Below are positions 56,339-64,000 of a DNA stretch of 64,000 nucleotides, piece after piece. The notes under the pieces were generated by a model that saw only the letters and a program-made list of their open reading frames with translations, was not told the DNA's origin and searched no databases. The translations under genes and the position numbers were made by a program. The DNA comes from Actinomycetota bacterium (GTDB taxonomy: Bacteria; Actinomycetota; Acidimicrobiia; Acidimicrobiales; Microtrichaceae). Position 1 is the first letter of the stretch, and each line of letters opens with the position of its first letter. The DNA is taken from the NCBI GenBank assembly GCA_016703525.1, contig JADJBW010000015.1, positions 74,221 through 138,220 of the forward strand, read 5' to 3'.

Positions 56339-58201
56339 GTGTCGTCTCTCAGCCCCCCGATCGAGAGTGTGCAGCGACGCGGCGCGCGCCTCATCGCTCG
56401 GTTCATCCGAACCCATCCGATGCCCACCGCGGTGTCGGTGGTCGGGGCCGTCGCGTTCGCCGCGGCGGCCGTGGGCTCGACGATCGTGGTCGGTCGGCTC
56501 ACCGACGAGCTGATCCAACCGGCGTTTCGCGGTCACGTCGAACGCCGATCGATCCTGCTGGGCGTCGCGGCCGTGATCGCGGTGGGGATTGCCCGCGGCG
56601 TCTCCGTGGTGGTGCGGCGCTACTTCGCCGCGATGCTCGAGGCCCGGATGCAGGTGACGCTGCGAACCGGCGTCGTCGACAAATACCTGTCGGTGCCGAT
56701 GGCGTTCCACCAGTCGCGGCCCACCGGCGAGCTGCTGGCGCGCGCCGAGGCCGACGTGTCAGGCACCACGATGCTGATCAAGCCGCTGCCCTTCTCGATC
56801 GGGCTGATAGCGCTCGTCGCGTTCGCTCTGGCCAGCCTCATCGCCGTCGACTGGACCTACACCCTCATCGCCCTCACCCTGTTTCCCACGCTGACCGTCG
56901 TGAACCGGGTGTACACCACCCGGGTGGAGGGTCCGTCGGCCCGGGTGCAGCGCCGCCTCGGCGACGTGTCCGCCGTGGCGCACGAGAGCTTCGACGGCGC
57001 GCTCGCCGTGAAGACCCTGGGAATCGAGGCCCGCGAGAGCGAGCGCTTCGCCGCGGCGTCCGCCGCACTCCGCGAGGACCGCCTGCAGGTGGCGCGGCTT
57101 CGGGCATCGTTCGAACCGCTGCTCGATGTGCTGCCGAACCTTGGCACGATCGCGCTGTTCCTCGTGGGTGCTTGGCGCATCGGTTCGGGGGAGTCGAGCG
57201 CCGGTGAACTCGTGCAGGCGGCCACCCTGTTCTCGATCCTGGGCTTCCCCATGCGGGTGTTCGGCTTCTTCCTGGAGGAGCTCCCCCGCGCCGTCGTGTC
57301 GGTCGAGCGGGTCGACGAGGTGCTCGTGCAGCCCGATGCTCCGGGCGCGGACCGCACACCGCCGGCGACATTGCCCGACGGCCCGCTCGGCCTCGAGCTG
57401 CGCGGGGTGAGGTTCGGCTACGACCCCGAACACACCGTGCTCCACGACGTGAGCTTCGCGATCGCCCCGGGCGAGCGCGTGGCGCTGGTCGGTGCGACCG
57501 GCTCGGGCAAGTCGACGATCAACCACCTGACGGTGGGCCTCGCGGCGCCGTCATCGGGCGAGGTTCTGGTCGGCGGGGTGCCCGCGTCTGCGCTCGCCCC
57601 CGACGATCTGCACGCAGCGGTCGCGCTCGTGTTCCAAACGAGCTTCCTGTTCGCGATGTCGCTGCGGGACAACATCGTTCTGGACGCGGAGTCGTCGAGC
57701 GGCGGGGCCGACGAGCGGCTCCGCGACGCGGCGCACCGCGCTCGCGTGGACCGCTTCATCCCACAGCTCGCCGAGGGGTGGGACACCGTGGTCGGCGAGC
57801 GTGGCGTGACGCTTTCGGGCGGTCAACGCCAGCGGGTGGCGCTCGCGCGGGCGCTGATGCGCCGCCCCCGGATCCTGTTGCTCGACGACGCGACCTCGGC
57901 GGTCGACCCGACCGTGGAGGCGTCGATCCTGGACAGTCTGCGCACCGATGACCTGACGCTGCTGATCGTGGCGCACCGTCTCTCGACCATCCGACTCGCG
58001 GACCGGGTCGTGTTCGTCGAGAACGGGGCCGTCGGTGCGGTCGGCACCCATGACGAGCTGCTGGACCTGCCCTCGTACGCCGCGCTGGTGCATGCGTACG
58101 AAGACCTCGATGACGACTCCGACCCTGACGACGCCACCGAGGCCGCTGAGCAGGCCGAGGCCGCCGCCGCGGAGGCCGCTGAGCAGGCGGCGGCGCCATG
58201 A
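56339..58201 (+). CDS. ABC exporter half-transporter A (degenerate catalytic site)
   Basis: An N-terminal six-helix ABC membrane domain (about 40-330) is fused to an ATPase domain. Walker A GATGSGKSTINHL and the signature LSGGQRQRVALARAL are canonical, but Walker B reads ILLLDDATSAVD with Asp where the catalytic Glu should be. A tail of Asp/Glu/Ala follows. It overlaps the partner gene by 4 bases, so the two should form a heterodimer of the TM287/288 or lipid-exporter type. Cargo unknown. GTG 56339 was chosen; GTG 56294 is possible. Confidence 0.9.
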   Translation: MSSLSPPIESVQRRGARLIARFIRTHPMPTAVSVVGAVAFAAAAVGSTIVVGRLTDELIQPAFRGHVERRSILLGVAAVIAVGIARGVSVVVRRYFAAMLEARMQVTLRTGVVDKYLSVPMAFHQSRPTGELLARAEADVSGTTMLIKPLPFSIGLIALVAFALASLIAVDWTYTLIALTLFPTLTVVNRVYTTRVEGPSARVQRRLGDVSAVAHESFDGALAVKTLGIEARESERFAAASAALREDRLQVARLRASFEPLLDVLPNLGTIALFLVGAWRIGSGESSAGELVQAATLFSILGFPMRVFGFFLEELPRAVVSVERVDEVLVQPDAPGADRTPPATLPDGPLGLELRGVRFGYDPEHTVLHDVSFAIAPGERVALVGATGSGKSTINHLTVGLAAPSSGEVLVGGVPASALAPDDLHAAVALVFQTSFLFAMSLRDNIVLDAESSSGGADERLRDAAHRARVDRFIPQLAEGWDTVVGERGVTLSGGQRQRVALARALMRRPRILLLDDATSAVDPTVEASILDSLRTDDLTLLIVAHRLSTIRLADRVVFVENGAVGAVGTHDELLDLPSYAALVHAYEDLDDDSDPDDATEAAEQAEAAAAEAAEQAAAP

Positions 58202-59945
58202 GCGCGATGTCGGTGCTGCGCGCGGCGTCCGCGAGAGCCCCGAACTCAGAGCCGGGCTCGGGTTCACCGTGTCGCTCGCGTTCGTCGTCGCCGCCGGACG
58301 CCTGGTGATTCCGATCGCGATTCAGCAGATCATCGACCGCGGGATCGCCGGCCCCGGCGGGTACCGGCCGGGCGTCGTGGCGGTGCTCTGCCTGATCGCG
58401 GGCGGGATCATCGTGGTGATCGCTGCGCTCAACCGGCTCACCTACCTGCGCCTCGTCAACACCGCCGAGAACACGCTGTTCGCGCTGCGCACCCGCATCT
58501 TCGAGCACGTGCACCGCCTGAGCATCGCCCACCACGACGAGTCCAAACGCGGCGTGCTCGTGACGCGCGTGACCTCCGACGTCGAGACCCTGGCCCAGTT
58601 CGCACAGTGGGGGGCGATCTCGTGGATCGTGAACCTCACGGTCGTTGCGGGCACGCTGCTGGTGCTGGCCCTCTATTCGTGGCAGCTCGCGCTCGTGGTG
58701 GCGGTCGTGTTCTCGCCGGTCGTGCCGCTCCTGCGCATCGTGCAACGCCACCAGATCGCGGCGTACGACCACCTGCGCACCACGGTCGGGGCCACGCTGA
58801 GCGAGATCTCCGAGTCGGTCATGGGTGCCCCGGTCATCCGCACCTACGGGATGCGCGACCGCACCCGCGACCGGCTGCATCGGGCGATCGCCCGCCAGTA
58901 CCGAGCGCAGATGCGCGCCGCGTGGTTCTTCGCGCTGATGTTCCCGGTCTCCGATGTCTTCGGTGCGATCGCGCTCGGCGGCGTGATCGGGCTCGGGACG
59001 TGGCAGGGGCCCCACTGGGGGTTGGACGCGGGCACGCTCGTCGCCTGCATCTTCCTCACGAATCTGATCCTGCAGCCCATCGGCGAGATCGGCGAGGTGC
59101 TCGATCAGACGCAGACGGCGATCGCCGGGTGGCGCAAGATCCTCGACCTGCTCGACGAACCGATCGACGTGATCGAGCCGAACCCCGGCCGCGGCGTGCC
59201 GGCCGGCGCCCTGGCGATCGACCTGTCCCGCGTGGCCTTCGCGTACGCGACCGGCGCCGATGTGTTGTCCGACGTCGACCTGACGATTCACGCGGGGGAG
59301 TCCGTCGCCGTCGTCGGCGAGACGGGCTCGGGCAAGTCGACGTTGGTGAAGCTGATCGCTCGGCTGGCCGACCCCACCAGCGGGACCGTCACCGTCGGCG
59401 GCATCGACCTGCGCGAGATCGACACCGCGTCGCGGGTCGGAGCGATCCGTCTGGTGCCCCAGGACGGCTTTCTGTTCGCCGATACGATCCGAGCCAACAT
59501 CGCCCTCGGACGAGTCGGCGCCGACGACGCGGCGGTCGACGCGGCGGTCGACGCGCTCGGTTTGCGGGCCTGGCTCGATCGGCTCCCCAACGGCCTCGAC
59601 ACCGAGGTTGGCGAGCGAGGCGAACAGCTGTCGGTCGGCGAGCGCCAACTCGTTGCGCTCGCCCGTGCCCAACTCGCGGACCCAGGCGTACTCATCCTCC
59701 ACGAGGCCACCAGTGCTGTCGACCCGGAGACCGAGCGGACCTTGGCTTCTGCCCTCGATCGTCTCGCCCGGGGGCGAACCACGATCAGCGTCGCCCATCG
59801 GCTGTCGACGGCCGAGGCCGCCGACCGGGTGGTGGTGATGGACGCCGGGCGCATCGTGCAGCTCGGAACACACGACGAACTCGTCGGTACCGACGGCGTG
59901 TACGCGTCGCTGTACGCCTCGTGGATCGGCAACACGCGAGCCTGA
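58198..59945 (+). CDS. ABC exporter half-transporter B (one frame break)
   Basis: The ATG overlaps the partner stop in ATGA. The frame shifts near 58235 after MSAMSVLR; the main frame gives ESPELRAGLGFTVSLAFVV and runs to the end, about 580 residues. The membrane domain is followed by Walker A GETGSGKSTLVKLIA, a non-canonical signature LSVGERQLVALARA and Walker B VLILHEATSAVD, which keeps the catalytic Glu but has His in place of the preceding Asp. The degenerate signature would pair with the degenerate Walker B of partner A, leaving one working ATP site. Confidence 0.9.
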
Positions 59946-59998
59946 ATCGGCCGCGATCGTCGACCGGTCCGACTTCGCCGCGGCCGAAAGCCGGGCGG

Positions 59999-60004
59999 TA
60001 GCAT
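59999..60004 (+). promoter_or_regulatory. Candidate -10 element for mdh
   Basis: TAGCAT lies 53 bases before the mdh ATG; the leader carries a GGAGGAGAG ribosome-binding site. Confidence 0.35.
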
Positions 60005-60057
60005 CGCCCAGCGGGCAACGCTGTCGAACCCCCCGAAGTTGCCGTGGAGGAGAGCTC

Positions 60058-61047
60058 ATGACCACCACCCCGTTGCGTGTCGCCGTCACCGGAGCCGCCG
60101 GCCAGATCGGCTACTCGCTGCTGTTCCGCATTGCGAGCGGCGCCATGCTCGGCCCCGACCAGCCGGTGATTCTGCAACTGCTCGAGATCACCCCGGCGCT
60201 CGGCGCGCTGAACGGCGTGGCCATGGAACTCGACGACTGCGCCTTCCCGCTGCTGTCGGGCATCGTCGCAACCGACGACGCCGAGGTGGCGTTCGGCGAT
60301 GCCGACGTCGCCCTGCTGGTGGGCGCCATGCCCCGCAAGGACGGCATGGAACGCGCCGACCTCCTCTCGGCCAACGGCGGCATCTTCGGCCCGCAGGGCC
60401 GGGCGCTGTCGGCGGCAGCCAGCCGCGACGTCAAGGTGCTGGTGGTGGGCAACCCCGCCAACACCAATGCGCTGATCGCCATGAACAACGCTCCCGATCT
60501 CGACCCGGGCCGCTTCACCGCGATGACCCGTCTCGACCACAACCGTGCGATCGCCCAGCTTGCCGCCAAGACCGAGACCACGGTGTCGGACATCGCCAAG
60601 ATGACCATTTGGGGCAACCATTCGGCCAGCCAGTTCGCCGACCTGTTCCATGCCGAGGTGAACGGCACGAGCGCGGCCGAGCTGGTGAACGACCAGGCCT
60701 GGTACGAGTCGGAGTACATCCCCACGGTCGCCCAGCGCGGCGCCGCCATCATCAAGGCACGCGGCCTGTCGTCTGCCGCCTCTGCCGCGAACGCGGCGAT
60801 CGATCACATTCGCAGCTGGCACCTCGGGACCCCCGACGGCGACTGGGTGTCGATGGCGGTCCCGTCCGATGGTTCGTACGGCGTGCCCGAGGGGCTCATC
60901 TCGTCGTTCCCGTGTGTGTGCCGGGACGGCGCGTACGAGATCGTGCAGGGCCTCGACATCAACGAGTTCAGCCGCGGCCGGATCGACGCCTCGGTGGCCG
61001 AGCTGGCCGAAGAGCGCGACGCAGTCAAGGCGCTCGGGCTCATCTGA
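60058..61047 (+). CDS. mdh: Malate dehydrogenase
   Basis: 329 residues of the cytosolic-type NAD malate dehydrogenase. VAVTGAAGQIGYSLLFRIASG is the nucleotide fold, VGAMPRKDGMERADLL carries substrate-binding Arg, VVGNPANTNALIA and LDHNRAIAQLA follow, and IWGNHSASQFADLF holds the catalytic His. It oxidises malate in the TCA cycle. A GGAGGAG ribosome-binding site supports the ATG. A hairpin follows the stop. Confidence 0.97.
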   Translation: MTTTPLRVAVTGAAGQIGYSLLFRIASGAMLGPDQPVILQLLEITPALGALNGVAMELDDCAFPLLSGIVATDDAEVAFGDADVALLVGAMPRKDGMERADLLSANGGIFGPQGRALSAAASRDVKVLVVGNPANTNALIAMNNAPDLDPGRFTAMTRLDHNRAIAQLAAKTETTVSDIAKMTIWGNHSASQFADLFHAEVNGTSAAELVNDQAWYESEYIPTVAQRGAAIIKARGLSSAASAANAAIDHIRSWHLGTPDGDWVSMAVPSDGSYGVPEGLISSFPCVCRDGAYEIVQGLDINEFSRGRIDASVAELAEERDAVKALGLI

Positions 61048-61067
61048 TCCCTGTACGTGAGCGCCGC

Positions 61068-61100
61068 CCGGTGCCGCGACTCGCGAAGTCGCGGCACCGG
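61068..61100 (+). terminator. Hairpin terminator after mdh
   Basis: CCGGTGCCGCGACT and AGTCGCGGCACCGG form a perfect 14-pair stem around CGCGA, 20 bases after the mdh stop. There is no T-run. It separates housekeeping mdh from the accessory genes to the right. Confidence 0.7.
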
Positions 61101-61136
61101 ACGCTTCACGGCTGTGTATCTCCGAAGTGATGTCGT

Positions 61137-61142
61137 CTATAC
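61137..61142 (+). promoter_or_regulatory. -10-like element before vapB (leaderless type)
   Basis: CTATAC ends 7 bases before the vapB ATG, with no ribosome-binding site. VapB-type antitoxins usually repress their own promoter, and this stretch would be the operator. Confidence 0.35.
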
Positions 61143-61149
61143 GCCGGGC

Positions 61150-61344
61150 ATGACCAAGCGACTGATCGATGTCGATGACGAAGTGCTCGACGCCGCTCGC
61201 GCGCAACTCGGAACCCGCACCATCAAGGACACCGTCAACGAGGCGCTGCGCAGCGCCGCTCGCCAACGCGGCGCCCGGCTCGCACGTGCGCTGTCTGTGC
61301 TCGGCGACGCAGATCTCGACGATCGTTCCGCGGCCTGGCGCTGA
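61150..61344 (+). CDS. vapB: VapB-family antitoxin
   Basis: 64 residues that start MTKRLIDVDDEVLDAARAQL, followed by GTRTIKDTVNEALRSAARQR. This is the ribbon-helix-helix DNA-binding fold of VapB antitoxins that pair with PIN-domain toxins. The C-terminal tail (SVLGDADLDDRSAAWR) should wrap the toxin. The TGATG overlap with the toxin gene is typical of such pairs. Likely autoregulated with the toxin. Confidence 0.88.
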   Translation: MTKRLIDVDDEVLDAARAQLGTRTIKDTVNEALRSAARQRGARLARALSVLGDADLDDRSAAWR

Positions 61345-61745
61345 TGTTCCTCCTCGACACGAGCGTTCTGACCAGGCTCCGTGTCCCATCTATCCGCCGG
61401 CGAATCGAGGAACTCGACGCGGCCGGACTCGCCCGCTCGTCCATGACCGACCTCGATATCGGCTTCTCGGCGCGCAACGCTGACGAATGGGACCGCCTCG
61501 CCGTTGCGCTCGGAGCCTTCCGGCGAATCGATGTCGAGGCACATCACTTCGACCGTGCGCATCAGGTTCAACGCAACCTCGCCGCCGACGGACTCAAAGG
61601 ACGCAAGGTCCCCGATCTCCTCGTCGCCGCGGCCGCCGAGGCCGCCGCGCTCACGGTCCTCCACTACGACGCGGACTTCGACCACATCGCCGCCGTCACC
61701 GGACAACCAACCGAGTGGATCGTCGAGCGCGGATCGATCGATTGA
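61344..61745 (+). CDS. vapC: VapC-family PIN-domain ribonuclease toxin
   Basis: 133 residues. The acidic PIN residues are visible: Asp5 in MFLLDTSVLTRL, a Ser/Thr-Asp region SSMTDLDIGFSA where relatives have Glu, Asp in GRKVPDLLVAAAAEAA and Asp in LHYDADFDHIA. It should cut tRNA or rRNA when free of VapB. It overlaps the antitoxin by one base. The frame is intact, unlike the genes to its right. Confidence 0.88.
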   Translation: MFLLDTSVLTRLRVPSIRRRIEELDAAGLARSSMTDLDIGFSARNADEWDRLAVALGAFRRIDVEAHHFDRAHQVQRNLAADGLKGRKVPDLLVAAAAEAAALTVLHYDADFDHIAAVTGQPTEWIVERGSID

Positions 61746-61819
61746 CCGGTTCGGCCACGACCTACCGCCACATCGGCGGGTCGGACACACGGCCCGCGCC
61801 CTGGCCGGAGGGGGCCGCG

Positions 61820-62127
61820 ATGGTCTGGCAAGTCGACGTGTCGGAGTTACCGTTGATCGTGGCCAACCCGAACATGGCGGTGACGTTCCGCAAGCGGGGC
61901 CGCGCCTGCTCGTGGACTGCGGTGCGGCCACCTCGGACGATCGTGCCGGGCCCGACGATGGCAGCCGGTGGCGACCTTCCGCACGACCTGTACACCTTCG
62001 TCATCGGGCAAGGCGTTCATGGCCGCCAACCTTGCCCCACCAGTTGGTGCAGGCATCGGGTGCCGATCGGTGCGGATCCTCGTGGATCGGGCGAACCTCG
62101 GCCGTCAGACGCTGCGTAGAGCGGCAG
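61820..62127 (+). pseudogene. Remnant resembling a type I restriction HsdR helicase segment
   Basis: Pieces in different frames resemble the start of an HsdR motor domain: SSGKAFMAANLA (compare TGSGKTFTAAN), HQLVQASGADR and VRILVDRANLGRQTLR, close to the LVDRNNLGxQT motif that follows Walker A in HsdR. The fragment is only about 300 bases and has at least three frame changes, so no working enzyme is encoded. The upstream piece MVWQVDVSELPLIVANPNMA is unassigned. Confidence 0.4.
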
Positions 62128-62328
62128 CGGATCACCGTGTTCCTCGCACAAAGCGGAGGTGGCGGCACCTATCACAACACCAAGCCGGTGCAGGTGAGCC
62201 GACGGTTCGCGAGCGCGTTGATCGCGAGCGCGAAGGAGGGCCGTACCCCTTTCACGACAGCCTTCCGGCTGCTCGACGTGGAGAAGGAGTCCACTTTCGA
62301 CGGGCTCGCCGAGCGGATCGGTGTCTAG
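62128..62328 (+). pseudogene. C-terminal fragment, possibly of an ImmA/IrrE-type peptidase
   Basis: About 65 residues in one open frame: GGGTYHNTKPVQVSRRFASA, then a helix with EGRTPFTTAFRLL and an end STFDGLAERIGV. The pattern Gly-Gly-x-Tyr, Arg-Arg-Phe, Glu-Gly-Arg, Ala-x-x-Leu-Leu is like the end of ImmA/IrrE-family proteins, whose HExxH domain would lie upstream but is missing. The stop overlaps a possible GTG start of darT by 8 bases, as if once one operon. Confidence 0.35.
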
Positions 62329-62344
62329 TAAGCGTGCCGGCACC

Positions 62345-62980
62345 GTGACCACTCCCCGGAGCGGCCTGCTCTTCCACTTCACGCATCGCCTCAACCTGCC
62401 GTCGGTGATCGCTTACGGCCTGCGAAGCGACAGCGCAGTGCGGGCCGACGGCTCTCGCCGTCGAGGTCGGTGAGGACCGGATCAAGGAACAACGGCGCCG
62501 CCGCGGCGTGCCCATCGGGCCAGGTGGGGTGGTCGCGGACTATGTGCCGTTCTATTTCGCTGCCCGATCGCCGATGCTGTACGCGATCAGCAGCGGCAAC
62601 GTGCCTGCCTACCAGGACGACCAGAATCCGCTCGTGTACCTGGTGACCGACCTGGATCGGCTGCAAAAGGTGGGTTGCCGGTTCGTGTTCACCGACCGGA
62701 ACGCCTACTACCAGACGGCCACCTACGCCGAAGACCCGGCGGAGCTCGATCAACTCGTCGACTGGGAGTTGATGGAGGCGACGATGTGGAACAACACCGC
62801 TGCCGAGCCAGACCGAATGGAGCGTCGAATGGCCGAGCTCCCGGTGCACAAATCGGTGCCGTTCTCGGCGGTCTTGGCCGTGGGCGTACCTCGGCGGCGA
62901 TCGCCAGTGCCGTCGCCGAGGTACTCGGTACGCTCGACGATCCGCCGCCGGTCCTCGTTCGGCCGAACTGGTATTACTGA
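62345..62980 (+). CDS. darT: DarT, DNA-thymidine ADP-ribosyltransferase toxin (two frame breaks)
   Basis: DarT attaches ADP-ribose from NAD+ to thymidine in single-stranded DNA. LLFHFTHRLNLPSVIAYGL is the N-terminal NAD-binding block, VADYVPFYFAARSPMLYAI the strongest DarT signature with a key Arg, GCRFVFTDRNAYYQTATY the substrate loop, and RMERRMAELPVHKSVPF carries the catalytic Glu. The C-terminus ends LVRPNWYY. One extra base near 62450 and one missing near 62884 split the frame; joined length is about 211 residues, the normal size. GTG 62345 was chosen; GTG 62321 is in frame. The antitoxin follows after 11 bases. Confidence 0.88.
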
Positions 62981-62991
62981 GGGGAGGTCAG

Positions 62992-64000
62992 GTGATTCGA
63001 GATGCACACGGTGACCTGCTCTCGGCTGAAGCCGACGCATTGGTCAATACTGTCAACACCGTCGGGGTGATGGGCAAGGGCATCGCCCTGCAGTTCAAGA
63101 AGCGTTTCCCCGGCAACTTCAAGGCGTACGCGGCCGCATGCAAGGCCGGTGGTGTCCAAACCGGGCGAATGTTCGTCTTCGATGCCGGTCAACTCGTGCG
63201 GCCTCGATGGATCATCAACTTCCCGACCAAGCGTCACTGGAAGTCGAAGTCGCGGATGGAGGACATCGACGCCGGCCTCGACGACCTCGCCAAGGTCATC
63301 GCTGATCTGCGGATCCGCAGCATCGCCGTGCCGCCGCTCGGCTGCGGCCTGGGTGGCCTGCGGTGGACGGAGGTCAAGCCGCTCATCGAGGCCAGGCTTG
63401 CCGGTGTCGACGCCGAGATCCTCGTGTTCGGTCCTGAAGGTTCCCCTGCTGCGGCCGCGATCGCGAATGCGAGTCCTCGGCCTGCCATGTCGGTCGGGAA
63501 GGCAGCGCTCGTGCAGCTCGTCAGCCGCTATGCGCGATCCACGCTCAGGGTGCTGGGCTGATCGAGGTCAGAAGCTCATGTATTTCCTGCAGACGGCGGC
63601 CCCGGCCGCTCGGCTCAACTCGTGAAGGGCCTGTACGGGCCGTACGCCGACAACCTCCGCCCTCCTGATCAAGTTGGAAGGGGGCACTTCCTCACCGGGT
63701 TCGGCGACGGCACCGGCCCGGTGCTCGCCGCCGAATCGATCGGGGTGCTGCCTGGCGCCGCCGAAGACGCGGACGAGGTCGTTGCAGCGCATCCCGAACT
63801 CGCCGAGCGGATTGACCGGGTTCTCCAGCTCTCGGAGGGGTTCGAGTCCGCCTACGGCATGGAACTCCTTGCGACCGTCCACTGGGCCGCGACCGCGGAG
63901 GGCTGCACCGATCGGGCCTGCGTCGTCGACACGGTGCACGGCTGGAACCAGCGCAAGGAACGCCTCTTCACGCCGAGCCACATCAACACCGCGCTCGATC
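62992..64000 (+). CDS. darG: DarG, macrodomain antitoxin, 3' end beyond window (frame breaks)
   Basis: DarG removes ADP-ribose from DNA and also binds DarT. The macrodomain (about residues 1-155) has DALVNTVNTVGVMGKGIAL, FNFPTK-like INFPTKRHWKSKSRM with the catalytic Lys, and AVPPLGCGLGGLRW. The toxin-binding C-terminal domain begins with KLMYFLQ, then GLYGPYADNLR and GFESAYGMELLATVHW. A TGA at 63559-63561 ends the first frame; one missing base near 63567 restores QKLMYFLQ, with more breaks near 63615 and beyond. GGGGAGG before the GTG is a strong ribosome-binding site. Confidence 0.88.

Overview
The window is high-GC actinobacterial DNA, most likely from the class Acidimicrobiia (Ilumatobacter-like). 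Reasons: the order rpsD-rpoA-rplQ-truA-rplM-rpsI-glmM-glmS-acpS-nnr-alr-tsaE-tsaB-rimI-tsaD-groES-groEL matches the actinobacterial chromosome; GTG starts and 4-base ATGA/GTGA overlaps are common; there is a GuaB3-like protein next to guaA; groES carries tandem HrcA/CIRCE operators; and type IV pilus genes occur without any outer-membrane secretin gene. No rRNA, tRNA, CRISPR array, insertion sequence or prophage was recognised.

Layout. 1-17 kb: translation and transcription genes, amino-sugar and cell-wall precursor genes (glmM, an unusually long glmS, alr), the t6A tRNA-modification genes (tsaE, tsaB, tsaD) and the groES-groEL chaperonin. 17-34 kb: a CoA-type Nudix hydrolase, GuaB3-like protein and GMP synthetase, an NlpC/P60 cell-wall hydrolase, a dienelactone-hydrolase-like enzyme, PcrA helicase, an acyl-CoA ligase, a family 2 glycosyltransferase, succinyl-CoA synthetase and two polytopic glycosyltransferase-like proteins. 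33-39 kb: purN-purH, an EamA transporter with a HAD hydrolase on the minus strand, and folD-metF (one-carbon metabolism). 39-50.5 kb: a type IV pilus locus, pilB-pilC-minor pilins-large PKD/metal-binding/Gly-rich surface protein-PilX-like-pilA-pilT-pilD. 50.5-61 kb: isocitrate dehydrogenase, a broken membrane protein, a lipoprotein, an aldehyde dehydrogenase, a heterodimeric ABC exporter and malate dehydrogenase. 61-64 kb: an accessory defence stretch with VapBC, debris resembling a type I restriction HsdR helicase and an ImmA/IrrE-type protein, then the DNA ADP-ribosylation toxin-antitoxin pair DarT-DarG, which runs off the right edge.

Two window-wide properties matter to any user. First, many genes carry one-base frame breaks, often in G/C runs, and two carry in-frame TAG codons. 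They hit genes expected to be essential (sucC, sucD, tsaD, pcrA, alr, glmM), so most are probably sequencing errors, not true pseudogenes. For such genes the coordinates given span all frames. Second, many operon-first genes have a TANNNT -10-like hexamer only 6-9 bases before the start codon and no ribosome-binding site, which suggests widespread leaderless transcription.
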